64,000 nt of DNA from Tetracentron sinense (lineage: Eukaryota; Streptophyta; Magnoliopsida; Trochodendrales; Trochodendraceae): contig CM026551.1 in the NCBI GenBank assembly GCA_015143295.1, forward strand, positions 50,642,034 to 50,706,033, written 5' to 3'. The position numbers and the translations under genes were made by a program. The notes below the pieces were generated by a model that made no database searches, had not been told where the DNA came from, and worked only from the letters and a program-made list of their open reading frames with translations. The first letter of the stretch is position 1. Each line of letters starts with the position of its first letter. This document shows, piece by piece, positions 1 through 10,539 of this stretch.

Positions 1-880
1 GTATTGTTTAATTCCTGCAATATTGAAATCATAATTTAGAAATTTGAAATTTAAACTCTGTAATTTTAAATTCTACTATTCTAATTTCTGAAATAGAATT
101 CTCAAATTTGCATATGAAAGATTTCTGCAATTTGTAAAACTTGCAATTTAAAATTCAGAGATCTGCAATTGATATTCTATAAATACAATTCTGCAATATA
201 GAATCTGGCTTTTAAATTCCACATTTTGTAATTTCATATTCTATACATTTTAATTTCTGCACAATTTTAGAAATTATGCACAACTTTAATTTCTGAAATA
301 TGAAATTACAATTTTGAATCTGAAATTCTGCATGTTGAAATTTAAACACTGTAATGCTAAAATTCTGCATGTTTGAAATTCTAAAATCTGTACTATTTCA
401 AAATTCTGCAATCTTTAAATTCTGAATTTGATATTCTGGAATTAGATTAATGTAATTTAAAATTCTGAAATCTGTAACTTGCAATTCCAAATTCTGAAAT
501 TTAAATACTGCATTTTAGAAGTCTGACTTTAGAATTCTGAATTCTGCACATTAGAATTCTGCATTCTGCACTATTAAATTCTACACTGAATTTCTGCAAG
601 TCTAAAATCTGCATTCCGTTATTCTGACTTTCAAAATTCTGCATATTGTTTTGCAATTGAAAAATCTGCACCTGCATTTCAAAATTCTGCATATTGTATT
701 TTTCTAATTTCTACAATTGGAATTCTGAAGTTTGAATTTCTGCAATTCTGAAATTAAAGTCTTCATTCTATTTTTTATACTTTCTGAACTAAGATATCTG
801 CAATTTAGAATTCTGCACTATTAAAATCTGAATTGCACTAGTAATCTTCATTCCTGTGATTACTTAAGAGTCTAGAAACT
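1..880. repeat. AT-rich degenerate short tandem-like repeat
   Basis: The stretch is built from imperfect copies of a motif like AAATTCTGCAATTTGAA, recurring every 15-30 bases with no strict period. No protein is encoded; the open frames found there are by-products of the repeat. It sits directly before the start of a copia gag reading frame at about 915, so it may be a decayed LTR or leader of that element. That link is inferred from position only. Confidence 0.55.
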
Positions 881-914
881 TATTTTCTATTATTGTTTTA
901 CATTCAAAACATAT

Positions 915-2255
915 ATGATTACCGAAAAGACTATTGTTCCTACCCCGGTTGTGGCACAAGTGCCAACTATCCACACTGCAGGCCCCATTTCTCATGGTGA
1001 AAACCTGAGAAATTTAATGGGATAGATTTCAAGAGGTAGCAGCAAAAGATGCTGTTTTATCTGATCACCTTGAATGTAGCAAGATTCTTGCAAGAGGATG
1101 CCTCTACCCTGAAAGAGGGTGAATCAAATCGGATGACAATTGATGCAATTGAAGCATGGAAACATGCTGATTTTTTGTGCAAGAACTATATCTTGAACGG
1201 CTTGGACAATGCATTATACAATGTATATAGTCCAATTAAAACCGCTAAAGAATTATGGGAGTCCTTGGATAAGAAATACAAGACTGAGGATGCCGGGATA
1301 AAGAAATTTGTGGTTGGCAGATTTTTTGATTTCAAAATGATTGATTCAAGAACTGTGATAAGCCAAGTCAAAGACCTCTAATTGATCATTCATGAGATCC
1401 ATGCAGAAGGAATGATAATAAGTGAATCATTCCAAGTTGCTGCTGTAATTGAGAAGTTGCCTCCATCTTGGAAGGACTTCAAAAATTACCTTAAGCACAA
1501 ACGAAAGGAAATGAGGGGTAGATGACTTAATTATCCGACTCAGAATTGATGAAGATAATAGAGTATTTGAAAAGAAGGCTGAAAAACAAGTTCTTGAATC
1601 AAATGCCAATGTGGTAGAACACAAGTCCAAGAAGAGGAACCATTCTGAAGCAGGTCCAAGTCAGAAGCAAAAATGCAAGCAACAGAAAAGGTTCAAAGGC
1701 CTTTGCTACATCTGTAACAAGCCAGAGCATGTGGCTAAAAACTGTAGAAACCGGAACTTCCAAGAGAAATCCAAGAAGAGATCAACTTAGGCTCACATTA
1801 CTAAAATAGAGAACATCACTGATGATGTTTCTGATATGCACTTATCAACTGTTGTTTCAGAGGTAAATATGGTACTGAATCTCAGACAATGGTGGATAGA
1901 TATTGGAGCAACTCGACATATCAGTTCAGATAGGAGTGCATTCAGTAACTATCTTAAAGTTACTGAAGTAGAAAAACTCTACATGAGAAACTCATCTACT
2001 TTTACTGTTCAAGGATCTGGGAAGGTTGTTTTGAAGATGACTTCTGGAAAAGAGCTGACTTTAAATGATGTCCTGCATGTACCAGATATCAGGAAGAACC
2101 TTGTTTCAGGAGTATTTCTTAGTAAAAATGGTTTCAAGTTAGTTTTTGAGTCAGACAAATTTGTTCTGACTAAAAATGGTATGTATGTTGGCAGAGGCTA
2201 TCTCTGTGAAGGTTTATTCAAATTAAATGTTACTGGAAAAGGTTTGGAAGTTTAA
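915..2255 (+). pseudogene. Ty1/copia gag-protease remnant
   Basis: A broken gag-pol start of a Ty1/copia retrotransposon. The gag N-terminus begins near the ATG at 918. A segment of the type KPEKFNG..DFKR..QQKMLFYL is recognisable, with a stop (TAG) where the family has Trp, at about 1037. A long gag stretch follows at 1049-1381, then a stop, and a frameshift lies near 1520. A CCHC zinc knuckle (C-x2-C-x4-H-x4-C) is at 1704-1745. The protease region at 1836-2255 has [12 protein letters not shown], where copia proteases normally have D-S/T-G-A; the change to DIG would inactivate it. Integrase, reverse transcriptase and RNase H are absent. It is a dead truncated copy. Confidence 0.85.
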
Positions 2256-2524
2256 TAAGAATCTTCTTTTAAGGTTACTTTTGGGTGCCTTTGGGTTTTA
2301 TTTATTCCGAATTTAATTGTCGAAAAGGGCTTAAAATATTAACTTTTTCAATAATTCTGTTTGTATAACAAGTGATTTAATCAATTCTATCACTATCATA
2401 TTAATTCTATCTTAAACTACTCAGACCTGTTTGATTGCTAGATTAAGAAACTAAAATCCTAGAAGATCGAATTCCTCTAAATACTTTTCTTTTGGAAGGG
2501 CAGATCTATACACGAAATTCCATT
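2256..2524. other. AT-rich spacer
   Basis: No gene is seen. The part from about 2280 (GGGTGCCTTTGGG followed by AT-rich sequence) resembles the left end of a Tourist-like MITE, but no matching right end was found. Confidence 0.3.
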
Positions 2525-2559
2525 GAGTCCCCCCCAATCAAAGGAGGGCTTGGAATACA

Positions 2560-3260
2560 AACGTGAAGGTGAGCAATTTTCAACAGGGTTTAAGAAGTTG
2601 ATGTGGAACATTGCATAAAACAAAGATCTGCTTTGGACCAAATGCTTAAGCATAACAACTTCTGGTCTGGGCATATCAGCTGAAGGGAGATGTGTTGTGT
2701 CCAGGGTATCATTTCCAAAAAACATTTATATACAATGTTTCAAGATATGAAGGCCGGATCATTTGTTAGGGTGCCTACTACCGATGACAAATTACCTCCT
2801 AAATCAGCTTGTGAAGTAACCTGGTGGAAGTTTCCTAAGGTGGAGGTGTTATGCTATTCATTCATACAAAATTCCTCCTTCGATTCCTTCTAGCCGAGCC
2901 TCTCATCTTTCATTAATCATTATACCTCAAGATGTAGAAATATTTAGTGATCTGAAGGGGAATATTTGCACAAGAACACTCCTTGGGCTGCTCTGTCATT
3001 GAAATCAAAGTGTCTTATGTTGGAGACACTCGGAGTACTCTGACCACTTATTTTTATCATTGCTATTCCAAAGCATATGAAAAGAACTATTGTAGATGTT
3101 TGAGCTTGATTCATAGAAGGATTAATTCAAGGGTTAGAAAGGGTAAAGTGGGCAGCATCAAAGTTTAATGGAGATGAGTTTAAAGCTACCACTAATAATG
3201 TTGCATTCAGTGCAATGATTTACCAAATTCGGATGGAACGAACAGAATCTTTCAATTCAA
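2560..3260 (+). pseudogene. LINE (L1-type) ORF2 3' remnant
   Basis: Broken reading frames resemble the C-terminal reverse-transcriptase zinc-binding region (zf-RVT) of plant LINEs. Near 2590-2680 the translation gives KKLMWNIA..NKDLLWTK, a typical 'LW.IA..KD.LWVKW' block with a stop in it. Near 3130-3250 it gives WAASKFNGDEFKAT and then a ..YQIRMERTESF segment, which matches the family's '..WKGKS....A..VY.IWRERN' ending. Several stops and frameshifts intervene. The assignment rests on motif shape, and the exact ends are unclear. Confidence 0.55.
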
Positions 3261-3769
3261 ATCCAAATCTGACTCTTACAAGAGCACACTCAAAGATATT
3301 GAGATACTTAATACCCTCATCGAGAAAAACCTCTCCGATGATAGCCACACTCAAAACACTAGGAGCATACGGCCTCTGGAACAATGCAAAAACCCCACTC
3401 TTGCACAGTTGCAGAAAATTCAAGGTCCTTTTACTCAATTCACTAGCGATTCACTAGATTGCTAATTAGGTATGACAAGAAACTCTCCAAAAACTTCATA
3501 GAATTTGATAAAACCAATAATGTGATTTTTAAGGTTCATTATTTGATCATCCATATCCTCAAGGAAACATAGTTTCAGCTCCATCATCTTGAATATACAT
3601 ACCTTGCTTCTCCACCATTCTCTCTTGTTTAGTGCCTTTATGTAGGTTTCAGCATCTGATTATAACACGATCGCATACAAAAGAACTGAGCAACAAGCTC
3701 AAAAACTAAGGAATGGTGTTCTAGAGAATCTAGCTAAATTAGGTGTATATATGGCCAAATAGTCACCTC

Positions 3770-6700
3770 CAGTTAAAAGTCACAACTTCACTTGGGTTAT
3801 TCAAATATATATATATTTTGTTTCTGTTGCCTGTTTTCTGGTCTTTCTTCTTACTCTTTAATATGACCCATATATGGTTTGAGCGTGTTATTATACTTTT
3901 GAAATATTTTACAACCTTAGAGATATGTTGACGACCTTGTAAATCACTAACCTGAAAACGGAAAATAAAATAAGAGAGTTTTAAATTCAAAGTACAATTT
4001 GCGTGTAGGGAAACATCGGCCTGTGGGTGCTCCTCTGAACATCAACCTTCAAAATAAAGAAAATGAGGCATCTAATCTTTTCAATTTCTTATATCATTTC
4101 CTAGATAATGAATTTAAGATACATTTGATAGAAAACCTATACCTACAAATACATCCAAGCTCAATGCATGCATTAATATTCAGTGCCTACTATGTTGAGT
4201 ACATATCAAAGAGAGAATGTAGGATTCTCCGAATTTTGTGATTTAAATAAGAGCAGAAAGAAAGAACAGGATCATGGAAAACTGTAGCTTTGTGTTTGTG
4301 AGTCTTTTTTCTTCACCTTGGTCCTGATAGAAGTGAAGGCAATAATGGAGCCGAAGCACCCCACTCTACCTCTTTGTGAGTTACCGTTGTCATTTGTGAA
4401 GGTGGCAGAGTTGAGAAGCTATAATCTAGGTTGGGTTCGACATCCATCAGACCCTCTAAGACCTTCACCACTACTGACATGGAAGGCCTCCTAGCGAAAT
4501 CACTTTGTAAACACCATGTTGCAACCTTCATCACCTCCATGGCTTCTGCTGCATGTAACTGCAGATCTTCACTGGTTTTGTCAAGCAAATCAAATAATTG
4601 TTCCTCCTCTGCCTTTCTTTTGAATAAGCTGAGCAAATGCATACTTTCTTCGGGCTGAGAGCGATCCAAATTTTTCCTCCCACACAACATCTCCATGACC
4701 ACAATCCCAAAGCTATAAACATCTACTTTTTCCGTGATTACTGAGCTCAACCATTCAGGAGCCAAATACCCAGGAGTACCTCTCATTGTGGTCATAATTT
4801 GGCTCTGGTCCCTATCAATTAGCTTAGACAAACCAAAATCAGAAACCTTAGCATTGAAATTGCCATCCAAGAGGATATTTTGAGGTTTTATATCTAAGTG
4901 GACTATTTTCTGTCTGCAATCTTCATGTAGATAGACTAATCCCTTGGCTATGTCGATGATGATTTTTCGTCTGGATTGCCAATCAAGAACATGCTCTTGA
5001 TTTTTGTGGAAGATCCAATTATCCAAGGACCCATTGCACATATACTCATAAACTAAAAGCCTGTGCGATTTCTCCGCACAAAATCCAATCAGTCTTACCA
5101 AGTTGACATGATGAATGCTGCCAATAGTCTCAACCTCGGCTAAGAATGACTTCTTCACCTGGCCTAAACCATCCAGGCGCTTCACTGCAACTTTGGTGTC
5201 ATTACTTAGAACCCCTTCGAAAACTGATCCAAATCCTCCTTGTCCAAGCTTCCTATTAAAATTCTCTGTTGCAATTTTCAAATTTTCAAAAGAGAATCTT
5301 GTGGGCATCCCTGGTACTTCATCTAAATAATCCTCCTCGTCCTCCCTGACATCTCTTTTCTTTCGAAAAAGAATAACCCATATGCTAATTATAAGTAATA
5401 CACCAAAGAAAGCTCCGAGACTGGATCCCAATATTACTGTAGACCGTCTTGTTTTCTTTCCAGAAGGGAGAGGAGTAGAAGAGGCGTCCGATGTGGGAGG
5501 CTGTGCAATTGAGGAAATTTGCACCTTCATGAACGCAGATGAGTTATAATGAGTCATTTCCTTCACATTGTTCATCAGCGAGTAGAGTTGAGATGGTAAA
5601 ATGCAATTGCCACTCGAAGAATTGTCACCGTACCGAAACAGAGCGGCTTTGCAGGAACAATTATTCAAACATGCCTGCTTGCAAGTCTCCATATCTGTAA
5701 TAAATATAAGATCCCATGGCAAAGAGAAGTAAGTAATGTCCTTGAGCTCAAGAAAGTTGTGATTCTGAGAGGCTCCGCAAGACAAGGGAGTAACTTCGGA
5801 ACACCCGAGTTTAGGTTGTCTATCATTTATTTGTCTAAAATAGGTTGCTTCACTAGTAGTTGCTCCGGGACAGCTGCACTGCCCATTCGAGCAGATACCA
5901 TAATTCCCGCAGACCATAGGATAATCACACTCACCCAAATAGCCTGTCAAGAGATCGGCCACCACCGTCCACCCTCCTGACTGTAGATAGTCATAAACTC
6001 TAAAATGGCCGTCCGGCCCGAATTTCACGTACTGAGCCGATGATGCCACAGGCACCGTAATCTCATCATCTGGCCGGTTTGGCTCAGCAGACAATATGAA
6101 AAGTGCAAGACTTCCATTCAGAAATCTAACATAGCTTGGTTCTGTACTCACTTTCGTCCCTGTAGTCGTGGAATTGTAATAGACCTGGGGAGGATTGGAC
6201 CCAATGGAAGCAATCAAACCTTGACTAGTAACAGAAAGTGAAAATAGACCTCCTTCAGTCCAATTGAATTCTGACACACTAGGTGTGAGCCTATGCCCTG
6301 CAACCAGTTTCTGCCCGGGAACTAATGAGTCTGTCGGATGATCAAATGACTGCCAAACGGTGCTGTTGTTTCTGTCAAAGAGCACAAGATTTCCTGGATC
6401 AGTCATGTTTAAGCCAACTACGGACTTACCACTTGTGTTAGTAGACCAAACCAAAGTACCGTCGACATCTTGCAATATCAAATCTCCTTCTCCGGTGAGT
6501 TGCAAAGTTGCATTTGCTCTAACGGGATTGTTTCGATTGGCTGACCAGACTACTTGAGGGAAACCTATAGCAGGAGAGGTAATGCCAGATCCACTGTTGG
6601 TTTGTACTATGAAGACAGCAAAGAGGTAATAATCGCAAGTTCCGTTGCAGTAGAAGCCACAGGCAAAACGTGGGCCAAAGCTTCCTCTGAGAAGGATGGA

Positions 6701-7340
6701 CCTCACCATGGACCCGTCTGTGAAATTCACAGAATGTTCAAGGGAGGGATTGTTGGTCCATGAAGTGGAGAGGTTGGCGATGGGATAGTCGTAAGGTTGG
6801 GCTTTGATGGAGTTAGAAGAAGAGATTAGAAGAATGAGAAGGTGAACCAAAATCCAACAAAGCCTCCTCCATCCTAATTTCATTGTTTCTGCTGATAATG
6901 AGACACTACTGAAACAAAGTTTAAGAGGAGGACTGCAGAGGAAGAACAGAGACACAGAGTGAGATGGAATGGTACTTGTGAGTTGTGAGAGAACAATGCT
7001 ATAGGAGGAATGCTAGTAGGGACTACAAGAAAACTACATATTAGTGACAGAACAATGAGCAATCTAGCACTCCTCTTGCTATAAGCTCAGTGAAAGTTTA
7101 AAACTGTGAATTTTATCTGCCTTTTTCAAAACCCAACAAAGGATTGGAGACTTTTTCTTATGCATTCATGAGGCCATCAAACTCTTCCAAGCACACCAGA
7201 AACAACGCGTTGTATCCCAACTCATTGAAGTTTCATGGAAGGTCCCAATCCAGACCCATGGAAGTCAAAGTCTTGCCTTATTAACTGTTTCTTTTATCTT
7301 CCTTCCACTATAATGGCTTCTTAAAATAACGCGTTTGTTG
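3770..7340. repeat. Segmental duplication, copy A (receptor-kinase block)
   Basis: This block and 10540-13760 are diverged copies in the same orientation. Shared sequence covers the 3' flank (for example TTTTACAACCT..ATATGTTGACGACCTT near 3910 and near 10600), the region after the stop codon (AACATCAACCTTCAAAA at about 4037 and 10732), the whole kinase coding sequence, and the 5' flank (GGAAGGTCCCAATCCAGA near 7240 and 13640, and AACGCG further out). It arose as a tandem gene duplication about 6.7 kb apart. Confidence 0.85.
4313..6883 (-). CDS. G-type lectin S-receptor-like Ser/Thr kinase (SD2-5-like), copy A
   Basis: Single-exon gene, 856 residues from the ATG at 6883. An in-frame ATG upstream at 6955 would add 24 residues, but the paralogue starts at this Met and a signal peptide follows it, so I prefer this start. 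Order of parts: signal peptide 1-29; bulb-type mannose-binding lectin domain about 105-185 (VVWSANRNNPVR, NLVLFD, WQSFDHPTDS); EGF-like Cys cluster about 319-339; PAN-like Cys-rich region about 377-435 (METCKQACLNNCSCKAA); transmembrane helix about 483-506 followed by RKKR; kinase 546-815. Kinase motifs are GQGGFGSV 547-554, Lys568, HLD 662-664, DFG 682-684 and APE 708-710. The residue before the catalytic Asp is Leu, not Arg, so it is a non-RD kinase, a class often linked to immune perception. No ligand can be inferred. The frame is intact, so it is probably functional. Confidence 0.93.
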   Translation of the reverse strand: MKLGWRRLCWILVHLLILLISSSNSIKAQPYDYPIANLSTSWTNNPSLEHSVNFTDGSMVRSILLRGSFGPRFACGFYCNGTCDYYLFAVFIVQTNSGSGITSPAIGFPQVVWSANRNNPVRANATLQLTGEGDLILQDVDGTLVWSTNTSGKSVVGLNMTDPGNLVLFDRNNSTVWQSFDHPTDSLVPGQKLVAGHRLTPSVSEFNWTEGGLFSLSVTSQGLIASIGSNPPQVYYNSTTTGTKVSTEPSYVRFLNGSLALFILSAEPNRPDDEITVPVASSAQYVKFGPDGHFRVYDYLQSGGWTVVADLLTGYLGECDYPMVCGNYGICSNGQCSCPGATTSEATYFRQINDRQPKLGCSEVTPLSCGASQNHNFLELKDITYFSLPWDLIFITDMETCKQACLNNCSCKAALFRYGDNSSSGNCILPSQLYSLMNNVKEMTHYNSSAFMKVQISSIAQPPTSDASSTPLPSGKKTRRSTVILGSSLGAFFGVLLIISIWVILFRKKRDVREDEEDYLDEVPGMPTRFSFENLKIATENFNRKLGQGGFGSVFEGVLSNDTKVAVKRLDGLGQVKKSFLAEVETIGSIHHVNLVRLIGFCAEKSHRLLVYEYMCNGSLDNWIFHKNQEHVLDWQSRRKIIIDIAKGLVYLHEDCRQKIVHLDIKPQNILLDGNFNAKVSDFGLSKLIDRDQSQIMTTMRGTPGYLAPEWLSSVITEKVDVYSFGIVVMEMLCGRKNLDRSQPEESMHLLSLFKRKAEEEQLFDLLDKTSEDLQLHAAEAMEVMKVATWCLQSDFARRPSMSVVVKVLEGLMDVEPNLDYSFSTLPPSQMTTVTHKEVEWGASAPLLPSLLSGPR

Positions 7341-8540
7341 CACCAGCCGGGTTTGACCATTGCATGTGCTTAAGATGGTCAGCTAGATCCAAATAATGGT
7401 ATACTCTTATTCCATAGGACAAGGCACACAAAAAAGATGGGTGAGACCCCCCCTACTCGACCCGACATGGTCCTTAAAATCATCTGATATTTTGAATTAT
7501 AATTGCAAAATCCAAGGTCAACCCATCAAATGGTGGGTTCCAGCCCTTTCATATATAAATCCAGATTTTTTTTTAAAATAAGTAATTAATAAGATACTAA
7601 TAATGAAAATGTAAACAAATATATTTCATATATTATATAGTTATTTGCGACTTTTTGAAAGATTAACGAATATTTTGCAATATTCATATATTAGATATTA
7701 ATTTGCGGGCTTTTGAAAAATTTATGAATAATTTGCAAAATTATCATAATTTTTTTTAAAATTGCGATTTTTTCAAACATAGATAGGACTTCTTGATTTT
7801 TTTCCTGAGACTACAAAAATGTTCTGATTTTATGTAATCTTGGTTGTTTTGCTTTTATAGTGCATTTTGTAGTTTAGTGACATGAATTTCATCAAGATAC
7901 CTCATGATTTCCATTGAAGGAAAGCAGTTAGTGTTAGTTGTCTTTCCAATTGAGAAAGTTGGATTTTGTTGTTTGATAGTAATAAAATGTTTTACTTGCT
8001 GTTTATGGTTGCGATCTACGATTAAAATTTGAAACCTAGGTTGGATAATGACAGAAATAACTTGAGAAACAAACGAATACTACACCTATGAGACTCATTA
8101 TATTGTTAGAATCTAAAGAATGTGAAGATAGTTGGCTATTTATGATTGCGTATACTAGTTTTATGAGAGAGAGTTGCAATATAATAATTGGATTTCGCTT
8201 TGGAGACCGTATATGGCTGAGACCGGGACGGCCAACACGGGATTCAAATGTTTGAAAAAAGATGAGAAAAAAAACAGCTCAGGATTCGATAAACCTTTGA
8301 ATCCCGCGCTGGTCTCAGAAGCAAAATCCAAAAAAGTTAGTGTAGTTATATGAGAGAAACAGTAGTTTTTGTGCACGGTGGATAATGCCTCATGACAGAG
8401 AATGGAAGAATACAAAGATATGGGCACAAATGATCCCTTGACGGAGTTTTGAAGGTTTGGTACTTCACTGTGGAGATCAGATTTGATCTGGCCCTCGTGC
8501 AAAATCGTTTGCCCTACTCACAAATCCTCTTCAACTGCTT
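7341..8540. other. Intergenic, AT-rich, no gene seen
   Basis: Upstream region of kinase copy A. AT-rich stretches around 7560-7780 repeat a loose TTTGCGACTTTTTGAAA / TTTGCGGGCTTTTGAAA motif twice. Near 8200-8330 a region with GAGACCGGGACGG...CCCGCGCTGGTCTC looks weakly inverted. I see no protein or RNA gene that I can support. Confidence 0.3.
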
Positions 8541-8544
8541 TATT

Positions 8545-8690
8545 AACTCTTATTAACAAGTTTTAACCCTTAGAGTAAATATTTATTTTAAAACCAAGAT
8601 TAGATGGTTGAAGCCTAAGGGTTAGTGAATCTTAAACACTGTTAATGGGTAGTAAAAGGGAACATGTTGACCTGTGGGACGGGGCCGGAT
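8545..8690. mobile_element. Arm of a Mutator-like foldback MITE
   Basis: AAGGGTTAGTGAATCTTAA followed by GGGAACATGTTGACCTGTGG matches the right arm of the foldback elements at 51152-51643 and (partly) 46136-46570. The left arm here is degraded. Confidence 0.45.
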
Positions 8691-8705
8691 CAAATCCTAT
8701 TCCTT

Positions 8706-8824
8706 TTGGGGGTGGCAATTGGGCCGAGTTCGGGCTTCAAAGCCTTTGAAAATTTGTTGGGCTTTAGGCCGGGCCTATTAATGAAACACCAAAATTCAAG
8801 TCCAAACCCGGCCCATTGCAACCC
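8706..8824. mobile_element. Small hAT-like MITE
   Basis: A 120-bp element with inverted ends GGGTGGCAATTGGGCCG and CGGCCCATTGCAACCC. Flanks TATTCCTT and ACTTCCTT are a plausible decayed 8-bp target duplication (6 of 8), as expected for hAT. It has no coding capacity. Confidence 0.55.
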
Positions 8825-9782
8825 TAACTTCCTTCCCAATGAGGTTCCATCAACAAAAATGAGTAGGTGGGTGTTGTTATGTATCCATCGTAAAGGCCTT
8901 TGTCTTGTAGAAATGAAGAGAACAAACACACACAAAAACACAGCAGATTTATGTGGTTTGGAGTTGTGCATTATGTCCATGAATTCACTATACTACTCTC
9001 AAAGAAGAATTATAGCAGTTTTCACCTTGGCCCTTGCATAAAACATAATTTGATACCAACTGAAAAGGTTGGGCTTCATGGGGTATGAGGAGGAGCAGGT
9101 TGGGCTTCATTAGTTCCCTATTGAATGGACTTTATTCTTTTTCTTCGGCTTGGGACCTTGTTAGACAATAAGCTTTATCTCTCTTCTTCTCTCCTCTCTC
9201 CTCTTCTGGGTTTTGGGACTGGAGCAGGGCATTTTCAACCAATTATTATTCACACCACATGGACTACGATTTTCACATGTGTATGAGCCTAAAAAAACAA
9301 GGTTAAAAAATCAAAGCTTATTTAGGAGCAAGGTTAAAACATTAAGCCTATTTAGGGAAAACCCTTAAAAAATGCCTCTGAAGCTTTTTGTGTATGTGTA
9401 GCAAATAACCTTACAATAAGATCCCTTTATAAGCGAGTGTAGTGGCAAGAGAGGAAGGGCCACACGAGCATACCTGAAGGGTTTTCACAAAAGACAAATG
9501 ACAAAGGTTCGAATCGAGGCAAGATGTTTTCTAGCTCGAAAATGTCAAACAAGCTAGAAAATTTTCATTGGAATTGCTTATAGATATGGTGGGGGATTCA
9601 ATCAATAGAAGCTTTTTATCCGTTTCTGTTATCCTTTTTTTCTCTTTCCATATTAATCATGTTGCACAAAGAAAATGAATAGTTCAAGTTATGTGTGAAG
9701 TGTATCGTTCTCTATCCCCGAAGATACATTGTAAAATTGTTGAGAGGTTTGTAATATTAACCAAATTGGATTAGATGTCCGG

Positions 9783-9971
9783 ACACCCTGGGAATAGCCC
9801 AGTGGTAGGTGTATCCCTTCCTTAGGAAGGAGGTTCCGGGTTCCATTCCCAAGAGGGTGAGAGTGTTGTACTCTCCACCCGCCCTTAACTTAGAACATAT
9901 ACTAACTTCTAACTTCTGACTGGGGTTGAGGCCTAACCGCGTGTCTCAATACCCAAAAAAAAAGAAAAAAA
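9783..9971 (+). mobile_element. tRNA-derived SINE, family 1, with perfect target duplication
   Basis: The head has Pol III box A-like (AGCCCAGTGGTAGGTGTAT) and box B-like (GGTTCCGGGTTCCATTCCC) motifs. The body ends in an A-rich tail. It is flanked by a perfect 14-bp target-site duplication GATTAGATGTCCGG (9769-9782 and 9972-9985). A second full copy is at 17648, and old minus-strand copies lie at 49600-50105. The good duplication points to a fairly recent insertion. Confidence 0.9.
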
Positions 9972-9985
9972 GATTAGATGTCCGG

Positions 9986-10539
9986 TAACAAATTGGATAT
10001 TGTGGCATAGGTAAGAAATTTTGATATGTATATATTTTTTTCGGTCAAGACAACAACACCACAGGGCGAAGCTGTAGTCATTCCAAACAATTCAGATTGT
10101 TCTTGCTATAATGTGCAATAATTTCCTTTTGAACCATAAATTTTTTCACTTTTTTTTTTAATGGTTGCTTGAACTTATCAAATGAGTGCAAACAATTCAG
10201 ATTGTTCTGAATCAAGAGTTCTCATTTTTTTAAAAGTCAAATGCTTGGACTTATCCATAGTTTTTGATTGCCTTGGATTGATCATGATGCACCCCAAAAT
10301 GATATTTTCAGTCAGGAACTCCAGTTTGATTATCAAAGATGGGCTGCCCTCAAGAAATATGGGCTACACCTACACACCTATCTTAGTTTACCTAAATGTT
10401 ACCAATCTTAGGTTGAGGCCTATAAAATGGTTGGCCAAGCATATGAACTGGTGTTGATTTTCTTTTTGGCCAACAGACAATTAAGCGTTAGGACTCTTTT
10501 GTCAAGACTAGTCCAAAGAAGCTGGTGCGGCTCAAATAA
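9986..10539. other. Intergenic, no gene seen
   Basis: Contains a short repeated phrase, CAAACAATTCAGATTGTTCT, at about 10086 and 10190. There is one small open frame (10182-10457) without recognisable features. Nothing else can be supported. Confidence 0.3.

Noticed and set aside
4431-6763. Several plus-strand open frames inside the receptor kinase
   Set aside because: They are antisense shadows of the long minus-strand coding sequence; the same shadows recur in the paralogue.
8161-8502. 113-codon minus-strand open frame
   Set aside because: No recognisable domain, no splice or promoter context, and it crosses repeat-like inverted sequence.
9783-9860. tRNA gene (box A and box B present)
   Set aside because: The head lacks a full cloverleaf, continues into a SINE body with A-tail, and has target duplications.
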